Positions 19,927 through 28,212 of a stretch of 64,000 nucleotides of DNA are shown piece by piece (the stretch's first letter is position 1; each line of letters begins with the position of its first letter). Below the pieces are notes generated by a model. The model was not told where the DNA came from. It did no database searches and saw only the letters and a program-made list of their open reading frames with translations. This stretch comes from Dokdonella fugitiva (GTDB lineage Bacteria > Pseudomonadota > Gammaproteobacteria > Xanthomonadales > Rhodanobacteraceae): assembly GCF_014138265.1 (NCBI RefSeq), contig NZ_JACGXL010000001.1:248001-312000 (forward strand). The letters run 5' to 3'. The position numbers were made by a program, and so were the translations under genes.

Positions 19927-20412
19927 GTGGACAGCGCCATCGACATCGGTCTCGCACGACCCGACGAAGCGCCGGTGATCGCCGCGCAATCGCGCGAACT
20001 CATCGAGCACGGACTCGACTGGCGCTGGACGCCGGGTCGGTTGCGGCGCGCGATCGCCTCGAACGACACGAACGTCGCGGCCGCGCGCTTCGACGGCCAG
20101 CTCGTCGGCTTCGGCGTCATGCAGTACCTCGACGAGGAGGCGCACCTGTGCCTGCTCGCAGTGCTGCCGGGCTGGCAGCGCCGCGGCGTCGGCGCGCGCC
20201 TCGTGCGCTGGCTCGAGGCGGCGGCGCTCGAAGCAGGTATCGGCGTGATCCGTCTCGAGGCGCGTCGGCGCAATGCCGTGGCGCGCGCGTTCTACCGCCG
20301 GCTCGGTTACGAGGAGATCATGCTCTCGACCGGCTACTACGCACCGCACGAGGATGCGGTGCGCTTCGCCAAGGACCTCTGGCTCGCGCCGCCGGCGTTG
20401 CCGCCGGCCTAG
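19927..20412 (+). CDS. GNAT family N-acetyltransferase (RimI-like)
   Basis: A RimI-type GNAT domain of about 160 residues: IDIGLARPDEAPVIAAQSRELIEHG at the N-terminus, the acetyl-CoA loop LLAVLPGWQRRGVGARLV near residue 83, and LEARRRNAVARAFYRRLGYEE near 118. Substrates could be ribosomal protein N-termini or small molecules; not determinable here. The start is uncertain: no ATG is available before the first conserved strand, and I take the GTG at 19927, 47 bp after phoU. It converges on the beta-oxidation gene. Confidence 0.8.
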   Translation: MDSAIDIGLARPDEAPVIAAQSRELIEHGLDWRWTPGRLRRAIASNDTNVAAARFDGQLVGFGVMQYLDEEAHLCLLAVLPGWQRRGVGARLVRWLEAAALEAGIGVIRLEARRRNAVARAFYRRLGYEEIMLSTGYYAPHEDAVRFAKDLWLAPPALPPA

Positions 20413-20425
20413 CGGACGCCGGGCG

Positions 20426-22474
20426 TCAACTGCGCAGCGCGGGCGAGTCCCAGCCCGGGCGCGGTGCGAAGCGCGCGCCGTACGTCTTCGCGAGCGCGTC
20501 GAGGCGCGCCCTCAGTGCGTCGGCGCCGGTGTCGCGCACGTGCTTGATCGGGCCGCCGCGGAACGGCGCGAAGCCGGTGCCGAAGATGACGCCCGCGTCG
20601 AGCAGGTCGGCGTCGTCGACGACCGAGTCGTGCAGGCAGGCGACGGCCTCGTTGAGCAGGGGCAGGACCAGGCGATCCTCGAGGTCGTCCGGGGCGACGT
20701 AGTTCGGATCGACTTCGGGCTTCTGCGGCCTGCCGTCCTGCCAGGTGTAGAAGCCCTGGCCGTCCTTCTTGCCGCGCTTGCCGCCCTTGACGAGTTCGTC
20801 GAGGCCGGGCGGGATGTCGAGGCCGAGGAACGGCCCGAGTTCGGCGCCGACCGATGCGGCGACGTCGAGGCCGACCGTGTCGATGAGCTCGATCGGTCCC
20901 ATCGGCATGCCGAACTTCTTCGCCGCGCGATCGATCACCGGCCCCGGCACGCCCTCGCTGTACGCGCGTGCGGCTTCGAGCATGTACGGCATGAGGATGC
21001 GGTTGACGAGGAAGCCCGGCGTGCCGGCGACCGGCACCGGCAGCTTGTCGAGCGCCTTGCAGAATGCGAGCGCGCGCTTCTCCACCGCGGCATCGAGCTG
21101 GTCGTGGCGCACGATCTCGACCAGCGGCATCAACGCGACCGGATTGAAATAGTGCAGGCCGAGGAAGCGCGCGGGCTTCTGCACGGTCGTGCGCAGTTCG
21201 GCGAGCGGAATGCTCGAGGTGTTGGTCGCGAGCAGCGCGTCGGACTTCATCTTCGGCTCGGTCGCGCGGTAGAGCGTTTCCTTCGCCTCGGCATTCTCGT
21301 AGATCGCCTCGATCGCGAGATCGGCGTCGGGGATGCCGGTGCCGTCGACGTCGGCCTTGAGGCGCGCGAGCACGGGTGCGACGCGCTCGGCGGTCTTCAG
21401 CTTCTTCGTGAACAGCTCCTTCGCGCGGTCGAGCGCGGGCTGCACGTATTTCATCTCGCGATCCTGCAGGGTCACGTCGAAGCCGCGCAGCGCGCACCAC
21501 GCGGCGATGTCGCCGCCCATGACGCCGGCGCCGACGACGTGCACGTGCTTGATGCCGTGTTCGGCGCCGCCGCCGAGTCCCTTCAGGCGCTCCTGCAGGA
21601 AGAACACGCGGATCAGGTTGTGCGCAGTCGGCGTCGCGGCGAGCTTCGCGACCGCGCGCGCCTCGAGCTTGAGGCGCTGCACGAGGCTCGAGCCGCCGCG
21701 GCGCCAGGTTTCGATCAGCGCGAACGGTGCCGGGTAGTGTTCCTTGCGCACCTTCGCCGCGGTCTGCTTGACGAGGATCGGCGCGAGCACCTGCCGCACC
21801 GGCCAGAGGTTGGTCGCCCACGCGGTCGCGCGCTGCGCGAGCGGGCGGCTGCGCGGATGGCGGATGAGTTCCTTCGCCGCTTCGACGAGCAGCTCGGGCG
21901 AGGTCAGCGCATCGACGAGGCCGAGCGCCTTGGCGTTCTCGGCCGAGGCGTTGCGGCCGGTGAGCATGAGTTCGAGCGCGGCCGGTGCGCCGATCAGGCG
22001 CGGCAGGCGCGCCGACCCGCCCCAGCCGGGGAAGATGCCGAGCTTGACTTCCGGCAGCGCGATGCGCGTCGAGGCGTCGCGCGAGGCGACGCGGTAGCGG
22101 CAGGCGAGGGAGAGTTCGGTGCCGCCACCCATGCAGACGCCGTGGATCGCCGCGACGGTCGGGCAGGGCAGCCGGCCCAGGCGCAGGAAGATGCGCTGGC
22201 CGTTCTCGAGCGCGTCCTGCACCGTGCCGTTCTTCTCGAAGCTCTCGAATTCCTTGATATCGGCGCCGACGATGAAGCCGTTCGCCTTGCCCGAGCGGAC
22301 GATCACGCCCTTCGGCGGCTCGATCGCGAGGCGTTGGATGATCTCGGACAGCTCGTCGAGCACCGCGCGCGAGAGCGCGTTGACCGAGCTGCCGGCACGG
22401 TCCAGCGTCAGCACCACGATGCCGTCGGCGTCACTGGTCGTCTGCCAATGCTGGAAACGCAGGCCTTCGAACAT
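20426..22474 (-). CDS. Bifunctional enoyl-CoA hydratase / 3-hydroxyacyl-CoA dehydrogenase (FadB/FadJ type)
   Basis: Two beta-oxidation steps in one chain of 682 residues. The N-terminal crotonase domain (about 1-190) has FIVGADIKEF for the oxyanion hole, GGGTELSLACRYRVAS with the first catalytic Glu and LPEVKLGIFPGWGG with the second. The dehydrogenase part has the NAD site VHVVGAGVMGGDIAAWCALRG near 311, then DADLAIEAIYENAEAKE, TNTSSIPLAEL and HYFNPVALMPLVE with the catalytic His. A C-terminal repeat follows (PNYVAP, GFAPFRGGP). No thiolase gene is adjacent, so the usual FadA partner must be elsewhere. The start at 22474 is the only ATG before the first strand. Confidence 0.92.
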   Translation of the reverse strand: MFEGLRFQHWQTTSDADGIVVLTLDRAGSSVNALSRAVLDELSEIIQRLAIEPPKGVIVRSGKANGFIVGADIKEFESFEKNGTVQDALENGQRIFLRLGRLPCPTVAAIHGVCMGGGTELSLACRYRVASRDASTRIALPEVKLGIFPGWGGSARLPRLIGAPAALELMLTGRNASAENAKALGLVDALTSPELLVEAAKELIRHPRSRPLAQRATAWATNLWPVRQVLAPILVKQTAAKVRKEHYPAPFALIETWRRGGSSLVQRLKLEARAVAKLAATPTAHNLIRVFFLQERLKGLGGGAEHGIKHVHVVGAGVMGGDIAAWCALRGFDVTLQDREMKYVQPALDRAKELFTKKLKTAERVAPVLARLKADVDGTGIPDADLAIEAIYENAEAKETLYRATEPKMKSDALLATNTSSIPLAELRTTVQKPARFLGLHYFNPVALMPLVEIVRHDQLDAAVEKRALAFCKALDKLPVPVAGTPGFLVNRILMPYMLEAARAYSEGVPGPVIDRAAKKFGMPMGPIELIDTVGLDVAASVGAELGPFLGLDIPPGLDELVKGGKRGKKDGQGFYTWQDGRPQKPEVDPNYVAPDDLEDRLVLPLLNEAVACLHDSVVDDADLLDAGVIFGTGFAPFRGGPIKHVRDTGADALRARLDALAKTYGARFAPRPGWDSPALRS

Positions 22475-22505
22475 GACCGGCTCCGGGAGCGTGCTGGGGG
22501 ACGGC

Positions 22506-22576
22506 TATAATCCGGGCAAGCCGTGCGTCGGGTCAATGCAGTACCGGCAAGGAGTTGCGGAACACACTTGCGGTAC
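22506..22576 (+). promoter_or_regulatory. Possible -10 and leader hairpin upstream of the AAA-N-like gene
   Basis: TATAAT at 22506-22511 is followed by CCGGGC, the same 12-base string as at 6102. Downstream, GTACCGGCAAG (22541-22551) pairs with CTTGCGGTAC (22567-22576) with one bulge. If transcription starts just after the TATAAT, the mRNA for the gene at 22671 has a 150-nt leader containing this stem. No good -35 is seen. Confidence 0.35.
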
Positions 22577-22670
22577 GATCGCAGCAGGGAGCGCCGCGGA
22601 CACCGCATCGGCCGGATCGCCTCGTGCGCAGCCGGGGCGGCGTGCGCCGGACGCGTCTTCAGGGGAGCGT

Positions 22671-23159
22671 GTGATCGACAACAAAGCTGAATTGCCGGTC
22701 ATCCAGAAGCTGCTCGACCGCATCGTGCAGTCGGCGCAGCACATCGTGGCCCTGCAGACGTCGAGCGTCGCGGACACGGTGGCGCAGATGCGCGTGCTGG
22801 CGATGCGCGGCGGCACGTCGATCTACGCCTGGGATCCGGACGGCGGCCTCGCCTCGCTGCGCGAGAGCGGCATGCACGTGCCCGGTTCCAAGCGCATGTC
22901 CGACGCACTGCGCTACGTGCTGCAGAGCATGCACTTCGGCATCTACCTCTTCGTCGACTACGAGGCGCACCTCAAGCCCGCGGACGTGCTGCTGCTGCGA
23001 CGCATTTCGCGCACGCCGACCAGCAACGAGCGCAAACTCGTGTTCGTCAGCGGCCGCGGCGAGTTGCCGGAGGAACTGGACGGGATGTACGACCGCCTCG
23101 CGGTGGAGAGCGAGTTGCACCGCCAGCTGCGCTTGCGCGACGGGCGCTGGGTCACATGA
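22671..23159 (+). CDS. Hypothetical protein resembling the N-terminal domain of AAA ATPases
   Basis: A 162-residue protein with no ATPase motifs. VAQMRVLAMRGGTSIYAWDPDGGL and YLFVDYEAHLKPADVLLLRRI with RKLVFVSGRGELPEELDG resemble the non-catalytic N-terminal domain of a group of bacterial AAA ATPases in which a similar stretch reads as a degenerate P-loop fold. The start is taken as the GTG at 22671, with AGGGGA seven bases earlier. It overlaps the following GGDEF-EAL gene (ATGA at 23156-23159), so the two products probably work together, perhaps as a sensor partner. Function unknown. Confidence 0.7.
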   Translation: MIDNKAELPVIQKLLDRIVQSAQHIVALQTSSVADTVAQMRVLAMRGGTSIYAWDPDGGLASLRESGMHVPGSKRMSDALRYVLQSMHFGIYLFVDYEAHLKPADVLLLRRISRTPTSNERKLVFVSGRGELPEELDGMYDRLAVESELHRQLRLRDGRWVT

Positions 23160-25744
23160 GCAATCCGGCCCCCGAAGCGCGTGGTGGGGCACTGATCGTC
23201 GCGGCCGATCGCGAAGACCGGCGCGTGCTGTTCGACGCGCTCGACGCGCAGGCGTTCGAGGAAATCTATTCGGCCAGGGACATCGAACAGGCGCGCGGCT
23301 TCCTCGTGCCCGACCTCGACATCGATCTCGTACTGCTCGAGTTCGGCGAGGACCCGGCCGAAGCGCTCACCTTCTGCGACGAACTGCGCAAGCACGCGCG
23401 ACACGACCTGCCGGTCATCGGCATCCTCGGCAGCCGCGGCGGCAGTTGGCGCGACGGTCGCCTGCCGGCCGGGCTCATCGAGTGGATCGCACGGCCGGTC
23501 AAGCCCGACGACGCGCTCGCGCGGATCAAGGTCGCGCTCGCCGCGCGCAGCGCCGGCACCGTGCGCAGCCAGCACGCGACCGGCGGCGAGCGCTACCAGT
23601 TCGCGTTCGACGGCAGCCTCGACGAACTGGCGATCGTCGACCCGGCGAGCGGACGCATCCTCGAGGTCAATGCGACCTTCGTGCAGCGTTCCGGCTATCC
23701 ACGCGCGCAGATCCTCGCCGGCCGCATCGACGGCTTCGATCTGGTGCTGACCGCCGAGCGGCGCGAGGAGATCGCGCGCAAGCTCGAGCGTGACGGCAGC
23801 GTGCACGTGCGAGCGCGCAAGCCGCGCGCCGACGGCGGCAGCTATCCGGTCGACCTGCACGTGCGCCTCGCGGTGCAGGAGGGACGCGTCGTCCACTTCT
23901 ACCTGTTCCGCGAGATCGAGGAACTGAGCCGCCACCAGGAGGCGCTCGTCGCGCTGCTGCGCATGGCGCAGGGCGGGTCTCACGACCCGGCGGAAACCAC
24001 GCTGCGCTGCCTGGTCGACTGGCTCGCACTCGACTACGCGGTGTTCGTCGAGGCGCCGGCGGAACAGGCGCCGGAGCCGCAGGCGCTCGCCGTTTTCCGC
24101 CGCATGGAGGACAGCGAGGGTCCCGACCCGCTGCGCGAGGTGAACCTGCGCCACGTGCTCGACGGCAACGAGATCCTGCAGGCGTCCGGCGCGTGGCGCA
24201 GTCCCGGCGCGGATGCGTCCGTGCGCGAACATCGCTACGAATGCGTGATCGGCCTGCCGCTGTACGGCGAACGCCAGACCTGCCTCGGTGCACTGATGAT
24301 GGCGCGCCACGACCCGCTCGTGCTCGACGCCGCGGTGATCGCCGGCGTGCGCGTGGTCGCCCATTCGCTCGCGAGCGAACTCGACCTGCGCCACGCGCGT
24401 GCGCAGGGACGCGCGATCGGCCTGCGCGACCCGCTGACCGGGCTGCCGAACCGCCTGCTGTTCAACGACCGCCTGAACTCCGCGATCAGCGAGGCGCACC
24501 GCACGAGCGAGATGTTCGCGGTCGTATTCGTCGACCTCGACCGCTTCAAGAACATCAACGATTCACTCGGCCACGCGGTCGGCGACCAGGTGCTCGCCGC
24601 GGTCGCCAAGCGCCTGCGTGCGAGCGTGCGCAGTTCCGACACGGTCGCGCGCTACGCCGGCGACGAGTTCACGTTGATCCTGCGCCACATCGTGCAGCGC
24701 GAGGACGTCGTGCGCATCGCCGAGAAGATCGTCCGCGCGATGGAGGCGCCGCTGCAGCTGACCGGCGGGCTCGAGCTGAGCATGACCGCGTCGCTCGGCC
24801 TCAGCTTCTACCCGGACGACGCGACCGACGCCGAGCGCCTGCTCAAGCACGCCGACGTCGCGATGTATTCGGCCAAGGGCATGGGGCGCAACAACTTCCA
24901 GGCCTACGTGGCGGTGCCCGAGGAGTCGCACCAGCAGCGCCTCGCGCTCGAGGCGAAGCTGCGCCAGGCCGAGCGCAACGGCGAGCTGCGCGTGTTCTAC
25001 CAGCCGCAGCTCGACGGGCAGACCGAAGACATCGTCGGCATGGAGGCGCTGATCCGCTGGGAGCACCCCGAACTCGGCATGATCAGTCCCGGCTTCTTCA
25101 TCCCGTTGGCCGAGGAGTCGGGACTGATCATCCCGATCGGCGAGTGGATCCTGCGCGCAGCCTGCCGTGACACGCACCGCTGGCAGGTGCAGCACGGCCT
25201 GCCGTTACGCATCGGCGTGAACCTGTCGCCGTTGCAGCTGCGCCAGCCGAACCTCGTCCAGGTCGTCGCCGACGTGCTCAAGGAAACCGGGCTCGATCCG
25301 CGCCTGCTCGACCTCGAGGTGACCGAGAGCATCAACGTCAAGTCGATCCCGAACCTGCTCGAGACGCTGCACGGACTGCGTGGCCTCGGCTGCGGCATCT
25401 CGATCGACGATTTCGGCACCGGGCAGTCTTCCCTCGACTACATCAAGCGCTTCCCGGCCGACCGCATCAAGATCGACCAGGCCTTCGTGCGCAACATCGG
25501 CGTCGACCCCGACGACGAGGCGATCGTGCGCGCGACGATCTCGATGGCGCACAATCTCAACCGCGAGGTCGTTGCCGAAGGCGTCGAGATCGAGCAGCAT
25601 CTGGATTTCCTCCGCGCCGAGGGGTGCGAGGTGCTGCAAGGGTTCCTGTTCTGCCGCCCGCTGCCCGCGGCCAGCTTCGAGGCCCTGCTGCAGGAACGTG
25701 CCCGGCTCCTCGGCCGGGTTGCCGTGCCGACCGCGCGCGCCTGA
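23156..25744 (+). CDS. REC-PAS-GAF-GGDEF-EAL protein (cyclic-di-GMP signalling)
   Basis: A five-domain 862-residue cytoplasmic protein. The N-terminal response-regulator-like domain (about 10-125) has Glu62 (VLLEFGED) where the phospho-acceptor Asp would be, so it may be locked or unphosphorylated. A PAS domain (about 150-260) and a GAF domain (about 265-410) follow. The diguanylate cyclase domain (about 425-585) reads AGDEF, an accepted variant of GGDEF. The EAL phosphodiesterase domain (about 600-850) has EALIRW and DDFGTGQSSL. Which activity dominates cannot be told. Translation is coupled to the preceding small protein. rpoE starts 83 bp later. Confidence 0.92.
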   Translation: MSNPAPEARGGALIVAADREDRRVLFDALDAQAFEEIYSARDIEQARGFLVPDLDIDLVLLEFGEDPAEALTFCDELRKHARHDLPVIGILGSRGGSWRDGRLPAGLIEWIARPVKPDDALARIKVALAARSAGTVRSQHATGGERYQFAFDGSLDELAIVDPASGRILEVNATFVQRSGYPRAQILAGRIDGFDLVLTAERREEIARKLERDGSVHVRARKPRADGGSYPVDLHVRLAVQEGRVVHFYLFREIEELSRHQEALVALLRMAQGGSHDPAETTLRCLVDWLALDYAVFVEAPAEQAPEPQALAVFRRMEDSEGPDPLREVNLRHVLDGNEILQASGAWRSPGADASVREHRYECVIGLPLYGERQTCLGALMMARHDPLVLDAAVIAGVRVVAHSLASELDLRHARAQGRAIGLRDPLTGLPNRLLFNDRLNSAISEAHRTSEMFAVVFVDLDRFKNINDSLGHAVGDQVLAAVAKRLRASVRSSDTVARYAGDEFTLILRHIVQREDVVRIAEKIVRAMEAPLQLTGGLELSMTASLGLSFYPDDATDAERLLKHADVAMYSAKGMGRNNFQAYVAVPEESHQQRLALEAKLRQAERNGELRVFYQPQLDGQTEDIVGMEALIRWEHPELGMISPGFFIPLAEESGLIIPIGEWILRAACRDTHRWQVQHGLPLRIGVNLSPLQLRQPNLVQVVADVLKETGLDPRLLDLEVTESINVKSIPNLLETLHGLRGLGCGISIDDFGTGQSSLDYIKRFPADRIKIDQAFVRNIGVDPDDEAIVRATISMAHNLNREVVAEGVEIEQHLDFLRAEGCEVLQGFLFCRPLPAASFEALLQERARLLGRVAVPTARA

Positions 25745-25756
25745 GGTCGCGGCGGC

Positions 25757-25784
25757 GGAACTATTCGCGCCGGACGTGGTCGAG
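25757..25784 (+). promoter_or_regulatory. rpoE: Possible sigma-E-type promoter upstream of rpoE
   Basis: GGAACTA at 25757-25763, 16 bases of spacer, then TCGAG at 25780-25784. The -35 is close to the RpoE/AlgU consensus GGAACTT; the -10 is a weaker match. It lies 44 bp before the rpoE ATG and would give positive autoregulation, which is known for this sigma factor. Confidence 0.45.
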
Positions 25785-25827
25785 GTGGTATGCCCGAACG
25801 CGCCGGCAAACAGGGAGTAAGGCCCGG

Positions 25828-26421
25828 ATGGGCGAAAGCGACTCGGATCAGGCGCTCGTCGAACGCGTCCAGAATGGCGACAAGCGCGCGTTCGACCTTC
25901 TGGTCAGGAAGTACCAGCACAAGCTGGTCAGCGTCATTTCCCGCTATGTCAACGACTGGAGCGAATGCCAGGACGTGGCGCAGGAGGCGTTCGTGCGCGC
26001 GTATCGAGCGATCGGCTCGTTCCGCGGCGACGCCCAGTTCTACACGTGGATCTATCGCATCGCGATCAATACCGCCAAGAACTGGCTCGTCTCGCAGGGA
26101 CGGCGTCCGCCGACCGAGGACGTGGCGGTCGAGGACGCGGTCCAGTACGACGGCGCGGCGCGCCTGCACGAATCGGCCACGCCCGAACGTGAACTCATGC
26201 GCCAGGAAATTGAACGAACCGTGTTCGCCACGGTCGAACAGTTGCCGGAAGAGCTGCGCACGGCGATCACGCTGCGCGAGGTCGACGGTTTGAGTTACGA
26301 GGAAATCGCGGAAGCGATGAATTGCCCGATCGGTACGGTCAGGTCGCGCATCTTCCGAGCCCGCGAAGCGATCGACGAGCAATTGCGTCCGTTGTTGTCG
26401 GAGGAAAACAGAGCCTCATGA
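25828..26421 (+). CDS. rpoE: RNA polymerase sigma factor RpoE (AlgU type)
   Basis: The ECF sigma factor that drives the envelope-stress response. The 197-residue product has sigma-2 (FDLLVRKYQHKLVSVISRYV, DVAQEAFVRAYRAIGSFRGDAQFYTWIYRIAINTAKNWL) and sigma-4 (LPEELRTAITLREVDGLSYEEIAEAMNCPIGTVRSRIFRAREAI). The ATG at 25828 has GGGAG about ten bases earlier. rseA, rseB and mucD follow in order, the standard arrangement, with rseA overlapping by four bases. Confidence 0.97.
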   Translation: MGESDSDQALVERVQNGDKRAFDLLVRKYQHKLVSVISRYVNDWSECQDVAQEAFVRAYRAIGSFRGDAQFYTWIYRIAINTAKNWLVSQGRRPPTEDVAVEDAVQYDGAARLHESATPERELMRQEIERTVFATVEQLPEELRTAITLREVDGLSYEEIAEAMNCPIGTVRSRIFRAREAIDEQLRPLLSEENRAS

Positions 26422-27095
26422 ACGAGCACATCGACGAACAAGTGTCGGCCCTCATGGACGGCGAGCTCGAACGCGACCAGACGCGCTTCGTGCTGCGTCG
26501 GATTTCGGCCGACAGTGCGCTGCCACTGCGCTGGGAGCGCTACCACATCGCGCGCCAGACCCTGCGCCGGCAGGACATCGTCGTGCTGCGCCACGGCTTC
26601 GCCGATGGCGTGATGGCGCGGCTGGAGGCCGAGACGGCGGTGCGCGCCCATGCCGGCGGCCAATGGCTGCGCTGGGGTGCGGGCGGTGCGATCGCTGCCT
26701 CGGTCGCGGTCGCGGCGCTCGTCATGACGCGCCCGGCCTCGACGCCGGGCGAGACGTCGACCGTCGCGAGCACGCGTTCGGCGACGCTGTCGGGGCCGAC
26801 GATCGCCGCCGCTCCGGCCGCGGCGAGCACGGCTCCCGCGGTCACCGGCTTGCCCGACGTGCGTCCGCCGCTGCTGTTGCCGAACGCCCCCGCGGACGCG
26901 TCGCCCGTGAGCTTCGGCGGCGAAGGCGGCCAGGTCGTCGTGCTGGATCCGCGCCTGCAGTCCTACCTCGTGCGCCATTACCAGTCCGTCGGCCCGGGCG
27001 GGCAGTCCGGCTTCGTGCCGTACGTGCTGCTCGCGACCCCGCAGAATCCCGGCGATGCCGCGCAGCCGGGCACGGCAGGCGCGCAGAACCGTTGA
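26418..27095 (+). CDS. rseA: Anti-sigma-E factor RseA
   Basis: A single-pass inner-membrane protein that holds RpoE at the membrane until DegS/RseP cleavage. The N-terminal cytoplasmic domain (about 1-80) shows the RseA pattern EQVSALMDGELERDQTRFVLRRI. A membrane segment covers about 86-104 (WGAGGAIAASVAVAALVM). A periplasmic Ala/Pro-rich stretch and a C-terminal LQSYLVRHYQSVGPGGQSG block, conserved in RseA and MucA, follow. It overlaps the end of rpoE (ATGA). Confidence 0.92.
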   Translation: MNEHIDEQVSALMDGELERDQTRFVLRRISADSALPLRWERYHIARQTLRRQDIVVLRHGFADGVMARLEAETAVRAHAGGQWLRWGAGGAIAASVAVAALVMTRPASTPGETSTVASTRSATLSGPTIAAAPAAASTAPAVTGLPDVRPPLLLPNAPADASPVSFGGEGGQVVVLDPRLQSYLVRHYQSVGPGGQSGFVPYVLLATPQNPGDAAQPGTAGAQNR

Positions 27096-27129
27096 GTCGA
27101 AGCCTCGGGACGGAGCACGGTCCGGCGCC

Positions 27130-28092
27130 ATGGTCGACCAAGGCCAGCGCGTGACGACCGCCCGTTCGTTGCCGATGGCCTTCCTCGTCGCGCTCGTTCT
27201 CGCCGCCGGCGTGGCGCGCGCGGAAGCGCCGGTGCCGCCGCAGGCGCTCGTGCGGATGTACGACGCGATCCGCCGCCTCGACTACCAGGGTTCGTTCGTC
27301 TACGCGCGCGGCGCCCAGGTCGATGCGCTGCGCATCTTCCATGCCGGCGGCATCGCCGAGCGCGAGCGGCTGGTCGGGTTGAACGGTGCGCGCAGCGAAG
27401 TCGTGCGCGACGGTGCGACCGTCACCTGCATGCAGGGCGCGGCGCCGACGATGCTGTTCCGCAGCTCGGGCACGCACCTGCTGCCGCTGCTGCCGGACGT
27501 GGGCGCGGCGGCGACCGGACGCTACTACGCGGTGGTCGCAGCGGGGACCGATCGTGTCGCGGGTTACCAGGCGCATCGCGTCGACGTCGTCCCGCGCGAC
27601 GGCTACCGCTACGGCTACCGGCTCTGGCTCGAGGACGACAGCGGCTTTCCGCTGCGCTCGGCGGTGATCGACGCGAACCATCGGTCGCTCGAGGAATACA
27701 TGTTCGTGACCCTCGACATCGGCGCCAGGCCGCGCGACAGCGATCTCGCGGCGAGCGCGGGGACGACGGTCGCGGCGCCCGCGGACGAACCAACGCTCGG
27801 CGCGCCCCGCTGGCGCGTCGGCGACCCGCCGCCCGGATTCGTGTTGAGCCGCACGCACGCGCCGGTCGGCGGTGCCGAGCACCAGCTGTACACCGACGGC
27901 GTCGCCAACGTGTCGATCTACATCGAGCCTGCCGGTGGCGGCGCGCGCGCCGACCAGCGCCTCAGCCGTGGCATGCTCGGCATCTATTCGCACGAGGCCG
28001 GCAACGTGCGTTTCACCGCGATCGGCGACGTGCCGCGCATCACGCTCGAGCGCATGGTGCGGTCGTTGCAGCCGGTCGCGCCGGCGCGCTGA
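27130..28092 (+). CDS. rseB: Sigma-E regulatory protein RseB (MucB)
   Basis: The periplasmic protein that binds RseA and shields it from DegS, releasing it when lipopolysaccharide fragments bind. The 320-residue product has a signal peptide ending LVALVLAAGVARAEA, the MucB/RseB N-terminal lipid-binding-like block LDYQGSFVYARG, VDVVPRDGYRYGYRLWLED, and a C-terminal domain from about 225 (PRWRVGDPPPGFVLSR). The frame opens upstream inside rseA; I chose the ATG at 27130 because it directly precedes the signal peptide. Confidence 0.92.
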   Translation: MVDQGQRVTTARSLPMAFLVALVLAAGVARAEAPVPPQALVRMYDAIRRLDYQGSFVYARGAQVDALRIFHAGGIAERERLVGLNGARSEVVRDGATVTCMQGAAPTMLFRSSGTHLLPLLPDVGAAATGRYYAVVAAGTDRVAGYQAHRVDVVPRDGYRYGYRLWLEDDSGFPLRSAVIDANHRSLEEYMFVTLDIGARPRDSDLAASAGTTVAAPADEPTLGAPRWRVGDPPPGFVLSRTHAPVGGAEHQLYTDGVANVSIYIEPAGGGARADQRLSRGMLGIYSHEAGNVRFTAIGDVPRITLERMVRSLQPVAPAR

Positions 28093-28122
28093 AGCGATGC
28101 TGAAAACGCGGCCGGTCGCACC

Positions 28123-28150
28123 GGAACTTTGGCGCGCCGCACGCGTCAAT
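28123..28150 (+). promoter_or_regulatory. mucD: Sigma-E (AlgU)-type promoter upstream of mucD
   Basis: GGAACTT at 28123-28129, 16 bases of spacer (28130-28145), then TCAAT at 28146-28150. This fits the RpoE/AlgU consensus GAACTT-N16/17-TCxxA closely. It lies 63 bp before the mucD ATG, in the only sizeable gap of the operon, so mucD can be induced separately from rpoE-rseA-rseB. A TGCCCC/GGGGCA stem at 28164-28179 sits in the resulting leader. Confidence 0.75.
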
Positions 28151-28212
28151 AGCGGAAATCGGCTGCCCCTCCAGGGGCACCGGAATCGAATTCCCAGGAG
28201 GCAATTGACACC

